A DNA stretch of 64,000 nt from Brevibacillus fortis (GCF_003013395.1 NZ_PXZM01000001.1:141279-205278), one strand, 5' to 3'. Positions 6,895 to 16,618 are shown, counted from the stretch's first letter. The notes: generated by a model from the letters alone, not told the origin. A program made the numbers and translations.

Positions 6895-9090
6895 TTACCC
6901 GATCCGATGCACTGCATGGCGGTTCCCTTGACGAAGTAATGGCGCAAGCATGCGCAGCTCTCGCTCATGACAGGTGAAAAGGAACACTTGCTGCTCTTGT
7001 GCCAGCATCGCTACATAGTCAAGCGTTCGGCGCAATCGCTCTTCATCATAATGGACAAAATGATCATCAAAAAACAGCGGCAATGGCTCCGACTGCTTGG
7101 CATGATGCACCAAAGCCAGACGCTGGGCAAGGTATAGCTGATCAATCGTCCCTGTGGAGCATTGGTCCTGTTCGAGCACCATTTGTTTGGTCGGCTCAAG
7201 CAAACGGACGGCAAAACCCTCACGCGGATCGAGTCTGACATCCCGATACGCTCCCCCTGTAATATGCTCGATGATCTCCGATGCCTGTTGATTCACAGCA
7301 GGCGTGCTATCCCGTCGCCATTCCCCTACGGCCTCCTGCAACATTTCCCGAGCCAACTGAAGGGCGTCTCGCTTATTTTGTAGCTGACGAAGTGCAGCCT
7401 GCGCTTCCTCAAGCTCATCAGTTGCGCGAGATAATGACAGACTCTCATGAACCGCCATCTCACCATTTCCTCTGGCCATTTGTTCCCGCAGTTCCTGCAA
7501 TCTCTCCTCAATCTGTACGATCTCGATGCGCAGTTTGCTTTGCTCGGTCTCATGCGCGTTTTTTTCCTGATCAAGCAAGCTCCGAAGTGCCTCCCCCCAA
7601 CTTGCAGACAGATCGGCCTCCTGCTTCGTTTTCGCCATTTCCGATAGTAGCTGCTCAGATTGTTGCTTGCGTGTGCTTTTCAGTAGCTCTTCCCGTCTTT
7701 GCAAAAATGTATCCCAATCACTCGCCCCCCATCTCTGAACGAGTCTGCCTAGTTCAGCATCGAGTGAAGCGATCTCTTCTTGTACTCTTTGACTTTCCTG
7801 TACCGCGTCATTGTCTGCTGTTTGTTTGGGTCCTCCTGTACTCTCTTTTACTCGCAACAAGAAAACCCCAAAGCCGAACAGCACCAAAGCGGCAGTCGCA
7901 GAAATTCCACCCAGAACGGGATGTCCACTCACGAAGCCGATTAACCCAAAAACAGACAGTATCCCTGCGCTGCCCCACATGAGTACAGCCCCCCGCTTCC
8001 TTTTCGCGTGATTCCCTTGTCGAGTGCTGCGTGATGCTGTACTTCGCGGACTTGTGGAAAGGGCGGATACAGCCAATGTCGCCAAACGAACATGCAATGC
8101 TTCTCGCTGTTTGAGCAATTGTGCGCCTTTTTCATAATCGTGTTGTAAGGGTACAAGATGGTCATCACCCTGTTGTACGGCTACTGTCGGCATATTTACC
8201 TGAGTGAAACCACGTCTTGCCTCTTCGTGAATAGCCAACTCGGCCTCAGAGAGAGCTGTTTGCTCCCACCACTCCCAGTCTTGTTGACTGACAGGAGCAT
8301 GGCTTCGTTGCCAGCGTTCCTGCAACGCTTTCGCTTGTCCGGTTGAGCGATCCAGACGCTGCTGCAATCGGCTACGTCGCAGTTCTAATTGCTGACATTC
8401 TTCTTTCGCTTCCGCTATTTGCAGCGTCAGGTGACTGATCGTTTGCCACGCAGCTTTTGCATTCTCCTTCTCCTGCTCTTTTTGAGCTACCTTCGTTGCG
8501 GCTTTTCCCAAAAGTGTATTTTCGGCCCGTTCTTTTTTGCCGATGACCGCAACCTCCCGATCCAGCTCCGCCAAAATTTGTTGGACAGCCGGATTGGCTT
8601 CTTCCGCAGTCGTAAAAGTTGGAATCAAATGCTCAGCTGCTTGAAGGGGTTCCCTCCTGATCCACGTCAAATCCGTGAATAGACTGCGCGTAAGGCCCGT
8701 ATGCTTTTCGATAAAATTGCGTTCCTTGCGCCTGTCTTCCAAATAAACATCAGTCAGCTCCGTCCATTCGGGGTCCAAAAAGAGGCGTGCCTCCTCCCGT
8801 TCCTTCGTCAATTGACGGTGCAGGCGATAGGTTTTGCCCGCTAATTTGTACGTAATGATCGTTTCATACGCGCCACTCTGCCACGGGCGGTATTTTTCAT
8901 ATTCAGGCAAGTATCGCGCCGATTTGACGTAATCGCGCTTCACACCATACAAGGCAGCGAAAATGCCCTGAAGGATGGTTGATTTTCCAGACTCATTGGG
9001 GGCATAAAACAGATTGATGCCTGGAGCAAAACGGAAGGAAGCATCCTGCCATTTTCCGAAGCCCCCTAGCACTAGCTCCTCAATTTTCAT
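6895..9090 (-). CDS. yhaN: SMC-like ATPase YhaN
   Basis: A 731-residue SbcC/Rad50-like ATPase. Walker A is at 30-38 (APNESGKST), long coiled-coil segments fill the middle, and a hydrophobic hairpin at about residues 370-415 looks like two membrane segments, as in YhaN proteins. The C-terminal ABC signature and Walker B follow (CSTGTIDQLYLA, then LPLFFDDHF). The start overlaps the yhaO stop by 4 bp. It is shorter than the B. subtilis homologue as I remember it (about 960 residues), mainly through reduced coiled coil. It probably acts with YhaO in processing broken DNA. Confidence 0.9.
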   Translation of the reverse strand: MKIEELVLGGFGKWQDASFRFAPGINLFYAPNESGKSTILQGIFAALYGVKRDYVKSARYLPEYEKYRPWQSGAYETIITYKLAGKTYRLHRQLTKEREEARLFLDPEWTELTDVYLEDRRKERNFIEKHTGLTRSLFTDLTWIRREPLQAAEHLIPTFTTAEEANPAVQQILAELDREVAVIGKKERAENTLLGKAATKVAQKEQEKENAKAAWQTISHLTLQIAEAKEECQQLELRRSRLQQRLDRSTGQAKALQERWQRSHAPVSQQDWEWWEQTALSEAELAIHEEARRGFTQVNMPTVAVQQGDDHLVPLQHDYEKGAQLLKQREALHVRLATLAVSALSTSPRSTASRSTRQGNHAKRKRGAVLMWGSAGILSVFGLIGFVSGHPVLGGISATAALVLFGFGVFLLRVKESTGGPKQTADNDAVQESQRVQEEIASLDAELGRLVQRWGASDWDTFLQRREELLKSTRKQQSEQLLSEMAKTKQEADLSASWGEALRSLLDQEKNAHETEQSKLRIEIVQIEERLQELREQMARGNGEMAVHESLSLSRATDELEEAQAALRQLQNKRDALQLAREMLQEAVGEWRRDSTPAVNQQASEIIEHITGGAYRDVRLDPREGFAVRLLEPTKQMVLEQDQCSTGTIDQLYLAQRLALVHHAKQSEPLPLFFDDHFVHYDEERLRRTLDYVAMLAQEQQVFLFTCHERELRMLAPLLRQGNRHAVHRIG

Positions 9091-10220
9091 CGAATGGTCC
9101 CTCCAATCCGCGCCAAAGCCTCTTGCTTGGCCAACCTGACGATTTCTCGCTCATCCTCATTTTGTGCACGGGACTCCGCCTCTGCCAGCTTGGAAAGCCA
9201 TCTCCCCCATACGCCACCATCTGCGATCAGCTTGTCCTCATCCACATCAGGCCACGTCCGATCTGTAAGCTGCAGCACAAAAAAACGGGAGAATCGCTGT
9301 TGAATTACGGACAATGGAGGCTGAAAATGCGCATCTCGCTCACCTGTCAGCGTGATGTACAGCATATCGGAATCCTTTTCCTCTGCGAGCTGCTGCTCCA
9401 TCCAATCAATGAGCTGCTCAGTCGTTTCGACTCCTTTTGCCTCAATTTCCAGCTTTCGAATTTTGCGTGACTGGACAGGAATTGCCGTGAGCTGCAATCT
9501 GCCATCCTGATCCAGCTCGCCATACAATACGTTTCGTTCTCCAGCTTCCTTGCTCGTCAATCCTTCTGGCGAGCCTGGGTAAGCAGCGAACGGTTGTTTT
9601 TTGACGGGATGCATGAACTGCTCTGGCTTGTGAATGTGTCCCATCGCAATATAGTCCATGTCCGTCTGTACGAGCTGCTGCAAGGTGACAGGCGCATACG
9701 GATGATGCTCCTCTTCCCCTGAATGAGAAAGCACACTGGCGTGCAGAACCATCAGATGATGGGCATATCCTTCCAATTTGCCTGGAAACGTATCGAGTGG
9801 CGACTCATACACATGTGGCTGCCCGAAGCCCCAGCCGTAGATTACGCAGGACTTTTCGGGAAATTCGTACACGCCCCACTCGGGTGTAAACCAGTAGACG
9901 TTCGCCGGCCATTCCAATGTTTGATAAAACGAATCCGCTCGCCACGGATCATGATTGCCAGGTGCGATCACGACAGGGATTGGTGCGATACTAGCAAAAA
10001 GATCACGTAAAAACATCGCAGTTGATCGTCTTCCCCCGTGGTATTCCAACAAATCTCCAGCAATGAGCCAGAAGTCCGCTCCCTTTTCGCGGACAAGGTC
10101 ACGGATTCTTTTCATCGTTTGACGAAAATCATCCTGACGCAGCTCGTAACGCTCCCCCAACATTTGAAGCGGTGCATCCAGATGGACGTCCGCTGTATGA
10201 ATAAATGACAGCACGATCAC
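9087..10220 (-). CDS. yhaO: DNA repair exonuclease YhaO (SbcD-like)
   Basis: A calcineurin-like nuclease of the SbcD/Mre11 type. Motifs in order are HTADVHLD, AGDLLE, PGNHDPW and GHIHKP, giving the complete two-metal site. A C-terminal capping region of about 130 residues follows. The start is one of three nearby GTG codons (10226, 10220, 10214); 10220 leaves 5 nt after GAGGAG. It is translationally coupled to yhaN. A LexA-box-like sequence sits 24 bp upstream; yhaO and yhaN are known members of the LexA regulon in B. subtilis. Confidence 0.92.
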   Translation of the reverse strand: MIVLSFIHTADVHLDAPLQMLGERYELRQDDFRQTMKRIRDLVREKGADFWLIAGDLLEYHGGRRSTAMFLRDLFASIAPIPVVIAPGNHDPWRADSFYQTLEWPANVYWFTPEWGVYEFPEKSCVIYGWGFGQPHVYESPLDTFPGKLEGYAHHLMVLHASVLSHSGEEEHHPYAPVTLQQLVQTDMDYIAMGHIHKPEQFMHPVKKQPFAAYPGSPEGLTSKEAGERNVLYGELDQDGRLQLTAIPVQSRKIRKLEIEAKGVETTEQLIDWMEQQLAEEKDSDMLYITLTGERDAHFQPPLSVIQQRFSRFFVLQLTDRTWPDVDEDKLIADGGVWGRWLSKLAEAESRAQNEDEREIVRLAKQEALARIGGTIR

Positions 10221-10243
10221 TTCCACTCCTCACATAAAACAGA

Positions 10244-10257
10244 CGAACATACTTTCC
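10244..10257. promoter_or_regulatory. Candidate LexA (SOS) box upstream of yhaO
   Basis: CGAACATACTTTCC matches the Bacillus consensus CGAACRNRYGTTYC at 13 of 14 positions. It lies just ahead of the yhaO ribosome site. By-eye match. Confidence 0.5.
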
Positions 10258-10304
10258 CTTTATGATACAGAGGAAAAGGCTGGATGAAAAGCATCTGTCA
10301 GAAC

Positions 10305-10337
10305 GAAAAAACTTCCGCCAACTGGGACGGAAGTTTG
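10305..10337 (-). terminator. Terminator of the DJ-1/PfpI gene
   Basis: Minus-strand AACTTCCG/CGGAAGTT hairpin followed by six T, 14 bp after the stop codon. Confidence 0.8.
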
Positions 10338-10350
10338 GATGACTTGTTTT

Positions 10351-10902
10351 TTACTTGAGCAAATGGAGAAATTCACGCATGAAGCCTGGCAAGTCTGGCC
10401 ATGCATGTCCCGAAACCAGATTGCCATCGACATGGAGCGTTTCGGTTTGGTAGATCGCACCACACGCTTCTACATCCGGTCTGCATGCCTGATAAGCTGT
10501 GATTTCACGACCAGCTAAGTGTTCACGAACGATGGTCAATACTTGTGAGCCGTGGCAGATGGCTGCGACTGGCTTCTTCGTCTCGAAAAAGTGCGCCACA
10601 ATCGGCTTCAGGTGCTCATTGAGCCTGATATGCTCAGGTGCTCGTCCACCCGGAATAATCAAGGCGTCAAACGCCTCTGGGTTAATGTCTGAGAATGCAA
10701 CATGGGCGGGAAGCTGATAGGCTGGCTTTTCTGTGTACGTCTCACTGTGTGCTTCGAAATCATGGCAAACGGTGTGCAGGGTTTTCACGCTGGGTGCTGC
10801 AATGACCGTTTCATACCCTTCTTCCAAGCAGCGGTAATACGGATAGAAAACCTCCAGTGCCTCCACGGCATCCCCTGTTACAATTAACACTTTTTTGCTC
10901 AT
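10351..10902 (-). CDS. DJ-1/PfpI family protein (class I amidotransferase-like)
   Basis: A 183-residue DJ-1/PfpI protein. The nucleophile elbow is AAICHGSQ with Cys116 and the adjacent His, and a conserved acidic residue (Glu14 or Glu17) sits near the N-terminus. The GGRAPE loop resembles YfkM/PfpI-type stress proteins. Members act as glyoxalases or deglycases, chaperones or proteases; the precise activity cannot be read here. ATG 10902 has GAGGAGG 7 nt upstream. Single gene. Confidence 0.85.
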   Translation of the reverse strand: MSKKVLIVTGDAVEALEVFYPYYRCLEEGYETVIAAPSVKTLHTVCHDFEAHSETYTEKPAYQLPAHVAFSDINPEAFDALIIPGGRAPEHIRLNEHLKPIVAHFFETKKPVAAICHGSQVLTIVREHLAGREITAYQACRPDVEACGAIYQTETLHVDGNLVSGHAWPDLPGFMREFLHLLK

Positions 10903-11109
10903 CACACAGCCTCCTCATGACCATTTATTAAGGAATACACTCCTCCTGATTTGAATTCTTTGGCTGTACGGTGTGCTCCTGCCTCCTTTTCTGCAAATTT
11001 ACAAAACTTTCCTCACCAACAACCAAAAGCTCTTCCAAAAGTATCTTGGATAATCCACTCCAACTGGCAGAAACTACAACAAAAGACTACTAGGCTGGAG
11101 GGAGACGGC

Positions 11110-12117
11110 ATGCGAGTTTTCCGCCTAATCATTCAGATCAGCTTGTGCGTGGTTGCAGCTATTTCGCCACTAGAATCCGTCGCCGGAATCGCTCCGTCCG
11201 CTAAAGAGCAAGACCCGGTTCTTCAAGAGCGCTTGCAGCTTTTTTTGCGCTTGGAATCGATGCACGGCATTCCGTGGAATTATCTGGCAGCCATTGATCA
11301 ATACGAGCGAACCATGAAAATACGCCGGAAGAAGCAGGAACAAGAAAATGTCTCGCGGCTAACAGCCGTGGACATTCCAAGCGACCGTTGGGCAGGTGCG
11401 TTCAATCCTGAAGCGGAGGATACCAATCCGGTATCTATTCAGTTTTTTGACGGGATCGGAATGGACGGGGATGGCGATGGGCTTGCAGATCGTCATAACG
11501 ATCTCGATGCACTCACTACTTTCATTCGCTACCTATCCCAATACGGCTTCTCTCACGAAGATTGGCAAATCGGTCTCTGGTCATACTACCAGCGGGATCG
11601 GTCCGTGAAGACGATCAGGCAGTTCGCGCAGGTGTACGCAAAGTATCAACATCTGCACCTAGATGAGCGCCATTTTCCCATTCTGGCAAGGTACGAATAC
11701 AGCTACCGCAGCACATGGGGGGCTCCACGCGGCTGGGGTGGTCGTCGCATCCACGAGGGGACCGATATTTTTGCGAGTCACGGCACCCCTGTACTCAGCA
11801 CAGCGTACGGAGTCATTGAGGTAATCGGCTGGAACAGGTTTGGCGGATGGCGAATCGGCATGCGTGACATGGGCAATGTGTACCATTACTTTGCACATCT
11901 GTCCTCGTTTAAAAAGGGCTTGAAGCCTGGTGACATCGTGGAGCCAGGAGAAGTGATCGGATATATCGGCAGCTCTGGATACGGGAAGCCCGGCACCTCA
12001 GGCAAATTTCCTCCCCATCTGCACTACGGTATGTATCGGGAAACAGGTGGAGCAGATTGGTCATTTGATCCCTACCCGTATTTACGACGTTGGGAGCGGC
12101 AAAAGAAGCGGCAATGA
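11110..12117 (+). CDS. lytH: LytH/YunA-like M23 peptidase
   Basis: A 335-residue exported protein with an N-terminal hydrophobic signal segment (residues 1-28). It has a central region resembling a lytic-transglycosylase fold and a C-terminal M23 domain with the zinc motifs HEGTD and HLHYG, plus an upstream catalytic HYFAH. This layout fits B. subtilis LytH (YunA), a sporulation-expressed L-Ala-D-Glu endopeptidase that trims cortex-related peptidoglycan. The symbol is by resemblance. ATG 11110 is preceded by GGAGGGAG; an upstream extension has no ribosome site. Confidence 0.75.
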   Translation: MRVFRLIIQISLCVVAAISPLESVAGIAPSAKEQDPVLQERLQLFLRLESMHGIPWNYLAAIDQYERTMKIRRKKQEQENVSRLTAVDIPSDRWAGAFNPEAEDTNPVSIQFFDGIGMDGDGDGLADRHNDLDALTTFIRYLSQYGFSHEDWQIGLWSYYQRDRSVKTIRQFAQVYAKYQHLHLDERHFPILARYEYSYRSTWGAPRGWGGRRIHEGTDIFASHGTPVLSTAYGVIEVIGWNRFGGWRIGMRDMGNVYHYFAHLSSFKKGLKPGDIVEPGEVIGYIGSSGYGKPGTSGKFPPHLHYGMYRETGGADWSFDPYPYLRRWERQKKRQ

Positions 12118-12149
12118 AGCCGCTTCTTTTTTATGGGCAGCTCTTTTCA

Positions 12150-12206
12150 TTGACATCCAGCATCCGTAAAAATACAATAAAAGCAGAAAAACTGGACAGT
12201 TGTCCA
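12150..12206 (+). promoter_or_regulatory. Sigma-A promoter and palindromic operator of the TetR gene
   Basis: Consensus -35 TTGACA (12150-12155), 17 bp spacer and -10 TACAAT (12173-12178). A perfect inverted repeat TGGACA-GT-TGTCCA (12193-12206) lies just past the expected transcription start, the position for a repressor site. It is the likely binding site of the TetR-type protein encoded next. Confidence 0.75.
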
Positions 12207-12223
12207 AAAAAAGAGGTGAGAAA

Positions 12224-12832
12224 GTGACTACCCAGAAAAAAGCCGAAGCAAAACGGGCATATTTGATTGAGCAAGCGACTGCTTGTTTGGCTGAAAAAGG
12301 GTATGCACATGTTTCCTTGCGCGACATTGCCAAAGAATCTGGCGTCTCACTCGGCATCCTGCATTATTACTTTGCAAGCAAAGAAGAGCTTTTGCTCGCG
12401 GTAATCTCTAGCTACAAAGGACGTTTTATGGAGGAGTTGGAACGCGAAGTAATCACGGCTCCATCTGGCGAATGGTCAGCAGCTCTTGCCCGTGTTTTGT
12501 GCCGGAGTCTACAAGAGGATCGGAAGCTGCATCGGCTCTGGTATGACTTGCAGGTACAATCCATGTACGTTCCTGCGTTTGGTGAACAAGTAAAAGACAT
12601 TCGATCCCGGCTGCATCAGCTCATCTCTCGTATGCTCGTACGATTACAGCGCGAAGAACAATATTCATTGACCATCGACGAAGACTCCGCAATCTCACTC
12701 ATTTACTCTGCAATCGACGGATTTCTTTTTCAGTTTTTGCTCGATGAGCTACAGAGGCCGGAAGAAGCGATTGCCCGTTTTGAACAGGCCTTTGCCCATT
12801 TGATGCGTACACTCTTCTCTTCTGAATCTTAA
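12224..12832 (+). CDS. TetR/AcrR-family transcriptional repressor
   Basis: A 202-residue TetR protein with the N-terminal helix-turn-helix at about residues 8-55 (VSLRDIAKESGVSLGILHYY). The effector domain is helical and unassigned. The start is GTG 12224 with AGAGGTGA 4 nt upstream. An aldehyde dehydrogenase gene follows 24 bp later in the same direction, so the operator upstream probably controls both. The natural inducer is unknown; an aldehyde or its precursor is a reasonable guess. Confidence 0.85.
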   Translation: MTTQKKAEAKRAYLIEQATACLAEKGYAHVSLRDIAKESGVSLGILHYYFASKEELLLAVISSYKGRFMEELEREVITAPSGEWSAALARVLCRSLQEDRKLHRLWYDLQVQSMYVPAFGEQVKDIRSRLHQLISRMLVRLQREEQYSLTIDEDSAISLIYSAIDGFLFQFLLDELQRPEEAIARFEQAFAHLMRTLFSSES

Positions 12833-12856
12833 TCTCCTTAATCGAGGTGAATCATG

Positions 12857-14386
12857 ATGGCAGTCATGTCCATGCAAAACCCCGCCACCGGAGAGCTGCT
12901 AGGCTCTTTACAGGAAGCGACTCCAGAACAAGTAGAAGACGCGATGGCACGTGCGCGGCTTGCCTTTTCAGCTTGGTCCGCTACATCCTTGGCTGAGCGT
13001 CTGGACTATTTGACACGATTGCGGCACTATTTAGTCGATCACGGCGAAGAAATCGCCCGAAAAATTAGTGAGGCGACCGGAAAAGTTACATTGGAAGCGT
13101 ACATGACCGAAATTTTCGTCACTGTCGACACCATCCGTTTTTACGAAAAACATGCCTATCAGATGCTGGCCGATCAGCCTGTACCAACCTCCCTCGTGCT
13201 GTGGCCGAAGAAATCGTATATCCACTACAAGCCGATGGGTGTCGTCGCGGTCATCTCTCCGTGGAATTATCCGTTTCAGCTTGCCGTCATTCCCGTATTA
13301 TCTGCCCTCGTAGCAGGCAATACCGTTATTTTAAAACCATCCGAGGTGACTGCTTCTACTGGACTGCTCATTGAAGAGGTGTTTTCCGCTGTTTCTATGC
13401 CAGATGGAGTCGTGACAGTCCTGCATGGGGGACGCGAAGCTGGACAGGCGCTGGTGGCTGCGCGCCCGGATAAAATATTTTTCACAGGCTCTGTCGCAAC
13501 AGGCAAAAAAATTATGGCGGCAGCGTCGGAGCATTTGATCCCTGTTGAACTGGAGCTAGGCGGCAAAGACCCGATGATCGTGTTTGAGGACGCTCATCTG
13601 GAACGGGCAGCGAATGGCGCGGTGTGGGGGGCTTTTACGAACTCTGGGCAGGTATGTATGTCTGTTGAACGGCTTTTTGTCCATGAAAAGGTATATCCTG
13701 AATTTCTCAAGCTGGTCACTGAAAAAACAAAAGCCCTGCGTCAAAGCTATCCGGATCAGGCCGAGGTCGGGTCGATGACGTCTTCCCAACAAATCGGAAT
13801 TATCCGTGAGCATGTGAATGAAGCACTGGCTGCGGGCGCGACAGCAGTCACCGGAGGACTTCCTTCCTCTGACAGCATGTATATCGCACCGACCATTCTC
13901 ACAAACGTGACACCTGACATGAAAATCATGCGGGACGAGACCTTTGGTCCGGTGTTGCCCATCATGACTTTTGCCAGCGAAGAAGAGGCTGTCCGCCTGG
14001 CTAACAGCTCACCGTACGGGCTGAATGCCTCGGTATGGTCAGCCAATCAAACAAAAGCGGATCGCGTAGCTCGTCAGCTGGACAGCGGCAACGTGTGTAT
14101 CAACGACGTCATTATCAGCTACGCCAATCCCCATCTTCCTTTTGGCGGGGTTAAACAGAGCGGCATCGGCCGTTATCGCGGGCCTTCAGGACTGCAAGCC
14201 TTTACGCACAGCATCTCTGTCATCCATGATCCGGGCAAACGCAAGCGGGAGTTCAATTGGTATCCGTATACGAAAGACCAGGAGCTCACCTTCGTCGGTT
14301 TGACCAACCTGCTGTACGGCAAGCTCCAAAATGTAAATCGCCGGACTTTGAGTGCGATCTGGCGCGAATTCAAGCGCCTGTTCTAA
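12857..14386 (+). CDS. Aldehyde dehydrogenase family protein
   Basis: A 509-residue NAD(P)-dependent aldehyde dehydrogenase. Visible family motifs are the Asn of SPWNYPFQ, FTGSVATGK, the general base in ELGGKDP, and the catalytic Cys in NSGQVCMSVERL. The C-terminal ~50 residues (about KRKREFNW onward) extend past the usual core and are basic and aromatic, as in coniferyl-aldehyde-dehydrogenase-like enzymes. ATG 12857 (second of a pair) suits the GAGGTG site. It is co-transcribed with the TetR gene. Substrate not determinable. Confidence 0.9.
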   Translation: MAVMSMQNPATGELLGSLQEATPEQVEDAMARARLAFSAWSATSLAERLDYLTRLRHYLVDHGEEIARKISEATGKVTLEAYMTEIFVTVDTIRFYEKHAYQMLADQPVPTSLVLWPKKSYIHYKPMGVVAVISPWNYPFQLAVIPVLSALVAGNTVILKPSEVTASTGLLIEEVFSAVSMPDGVVTVLHGGREAGQALVAARPDKIFFTGSVATGKKIMAAASEHLIPVELELGGKDPMIVFEDAHLERAANGAVWGAFTNSGQVCMSVERLFVHEKVYPEFLKLVTEKTKALRQSYPDQAEVGSMTSSQQIGIIREHVNEALAAGATAVTGGLPSSDSMYIAPTILTNVTPDMKIMRDETFGPVLPIMTFASEEEAVRLANSSPYGLNASVWSANQTKADRVARQLDSGNVCINDVIISYANPHLPFGGVKQSGIGRYRGPSGLQAFTHSISVIHDPGKRKREFNWYPYTKDQELTFVGLTNLLYGKLQNVNRRTLSAIWREFKRLF

Positions 14387-14409
14387 CTACGCCGGAATAC
14401 TACTGCTCC

Positions 14410-15528
14410 TTATTTCAATGTGCCAAAACCGACAATTTCCAGATGAACCTTAACGTTGATTCTAGCTTTTTTATAAAGGGCGAGACCCGTTTCCCGCGTC
14501 CATTTGCCATCATACTTTTGGCGAATGCTCTCCTCTAGCTGCGCCGGGTCAACCCCTTGCTTTTGAAAACGGACCAGCATCTTCATGCTTTCCTTTTTGA
14601 TCCGTGTCTCAAGCTCTTGAACCAAGGTCCGAAGTTGAGACCGCTTCTCCAAATCCTTGTTGCCTGAATAGCCTACCAACATCCCTCTTACCCGAAGATC
14701 GATGCTGATGACAGGCTTTTTCAGGCTGCCTTTGCTTCTCACCTTCGTTTGTGCCCGCACAAAATCGAAAACGATTTTTTCCGTTTGTTTTTTACCTGTC
14801 TTCGTCTCGTGTTGAAACTCGAAGCTCATACGTGGCAAGCGTTCTCTACCGAGAAACCCCTGAACCAGCTTCCCCTCTCGCTGTGAATACAATCCGATCA
14901 TCCTGTCCACGCGAAAAAGGGCCACCTTAAAGATCTGAATCTCTCCGTTACTGTGGATGAGATAAGGAAGAGTGGGGTCCATCGTGTTGCTGGTCATCAT
15001 AAAAACAAAATCGTGAATGGTCGCAAAAGACGAAAAGGCCGTTTCCACTCGCGGACGGAGCAGGTTGTTTAAATACGTGTTGATTTCCGGCCTGTGGTTA
15101 TAGGTTCCTTTGATGACATCTTTCGCTGTTCCTTTGACGACGGCAATGTATACATTTTCTCCGACAATTGGATTGCGGTAGAGATCCAGGATGACTTTTC
15201 CGATCCCTGCTTTGCGGGCGTATTCTTCACTGAACAAAATCACCCGCAATTGCGAGAGCGACATGGTCCTCTCTGCTTTTGTCGCGAGATTCAGCATCGC
15301 CTCGCTCGTCATCGAGGCATGCGTCGAGTACACCTGTGTCGTTTCCTTATTCCTAGCGGGTACCGGTACCGATACGGTGACATCTATCTTTTCACGGTCC
15401 ACATAATCGAAGCCCATAACCCCAATCATGGCCATATCTTCTAGTGACGGCCGTTCGATTTCGCGCCCACAACCGCAAAGGCAGAGCAAGAGGACAACCG
15501 CAGCGATGAACCAGCTCGCCCTCTTCAT
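14410..15528 (-). CDS. Spore germination lipoprotein, Ger(x)C family
   Basis: A 372-residue lipoprotein (lipobox LCLCGC) with the GerAC/GerKC fold. It is the third subunit of a GerA-type nutrient germinant receptor in the spore inner membrane. The start overlaps the B-subunit stop by 4 bp. Order A-B-C is the standard receptor operon order. The ligand specificity of the receptor cannot be inferred. The gene ends 23 bp from the convergent aldehyde dehydrogenase stop with no clear terminator. Confidence 0.9.
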   Translation of the reverse strand: MKRASWFIAAVVLLLCLCGCGREIERPSLEDMAMIGVMGFDYVDREKIDVTVSVPVPARNKETTQVYSTHASMTSEAMLNLATKAERTMSLSQLRVILFSEEYARKAGIGKVILDLYRNPIVGENVYIAVVKGTAKDVIKGTYNHRPEINTYLNNLLRPRVETAFSSFATIHDFVFMMTSNTMDPTLPYLIHSNGEIQIFKVALFRVDRMIGLYSQREGKLVQGFLGRERLPRMSFEFQHETKTGKKQTEKIVFDFVRAQTKVRSKGSLKKPVISIDLRVRGMLVGYSGNKDLEKRSQLRTLVQELETRIKKESMKMLVRFQKQGVDPAQLEESIRQKYDGKWTRETGLALYKKARINVKVHLEIVGFGTLK

Positions 15529-16613
15529 GATACTCGCTCTCCTCTACCGAACCTCAAGGAATGAAGCACTAACAAAAAAATCGGCCACAAGATCAATCCA
15601 TAGGCCATATAAACGGTCACCTTGTCATAAATGTAGCGTTGTCTTTCTACAGATAATGGCCCCACAATGAATAGAAAGGAAATGATGGTCGGTACAAGCA
15701 GATGCCACAGCCGTGTCTTTTCTGCCATTTCTTCCAGACCCGTACGTGCAACCCACAAGTACCCCGTACTCGTGCTGAGAATAAGGAAGACCCAAAGACC
15801 AATCCCGAGATTTTCGATCCGCTCCAAAAAAGACAGCTCTACAGCCTTAAACAAATTCAAAATGGGATAAATGAGATTGTCCATTTGCCATTCGGAAAAA
15901 TAAGATACGCTCGTGAGCAGGATCATGACGTACAGCAAAACAACGATCCATACCCCAATCAGGACATGCTTGTGTGCCTTGTTCTTGTCTTGGATATATG
16001 GATAGAAAAACAGGACCAATTCATACCCAAGCATGCTCGCGTAAGAATTGTGCACCGTTTCGGCAATACTGCGCCAATCTGTATGAAAAAGAGGAAAAAT
16101 ATGCGTCATTCCGCCCTTTTGAAATCCGTACTGCAAAAGAAAAATCATCCAACCCGTAAAAAAGAACGTTAGCAGGCAAAAACGCGCGATCAATTTGATG
16201 CCGCCGTTTGTTATGTAGACCATGACCAATGTCAATCCAAGCAATGGCAATGTGACTGTCTGATTGCTCAGCATGGAGGTTTGCACCAGCCTGACGTATC
16301 CTTCATGGGCAGTAGATACGTTCAGAATGGCGTAGACGATAATCAGGATATTGAAACAGCGTCCCAGCCATTTTCCCAACAGCTTTTCGTGAATCCGAAA
16401 AAGATTATCCTCTGGATAACGTCGGCACAAGGCCATCATCGGAATTAGCGTTAGGCTAACGATGCATCCCAGCAAAATCGGAGACCACCACAGATTGTAG
16501 CCCATTTTACTTGCATGATGAGCCAGTCCAAGTAAATTAACCCCCACCATCGTATTCATAATCAATCCGATTACCAGGATCGGATTCAGGCTGTGAATTC
16601 TCCCTCTATCCAT
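15525..16613 (-). CDS. Spore germination permease, GerAB family
   Basis: A 362-residue integral membrane protein with about ten hydrophobic helices, of the GerAB/ArcD/ProY (APC-like) family. In GerA receptors this B subunit binds the nutrient germinant. It starts 5 bp after the A-subunit gene and overlaps the C-subunit gene, so all three are translationally linked. Confidence 0.9.
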   Translation of the reverse strand: MDRGRIHSLNPILVIGLIMNTMVGVNLLGLAHHASKMGYNLWWSPILLGCIVSLTLIPMMALCRRYPEDNLFRIHEKLLGKWLGRCFNILIIVYAILNVSTAHEGYVRLVQTSMLSNQTVTLPLLGLTLVMVYITNGGIKLIARFCLLTFFFTGWMIFLLQYGFQKGGMTHIFPLFHTDWRSIAETVHNSYASMLGYELVLFFYPYIQDKNKAHKHVLIGVWIVVLLYVMILLTSVSYFSEWQMDNLIYPILNLFKAVELSFLERIENLGIGLWVFLILSTSTGYLWVARTGLEEMAEKTRLWHLLVPTIISFLFIVGPLSVERQRYIYDKVTVYMAYGLILWPIFLLVLHSLRFGRGERVS

Positions 16614-16618
16614 CTCTC

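Noticed and set aside
7281..7982. 233-codon plus-strand ORF inside yhaN
   Set aside because: Antisense shadow of a strongly conserved ATPase gene; Pro/Arg/Cys-rich composition, no ribosome site.
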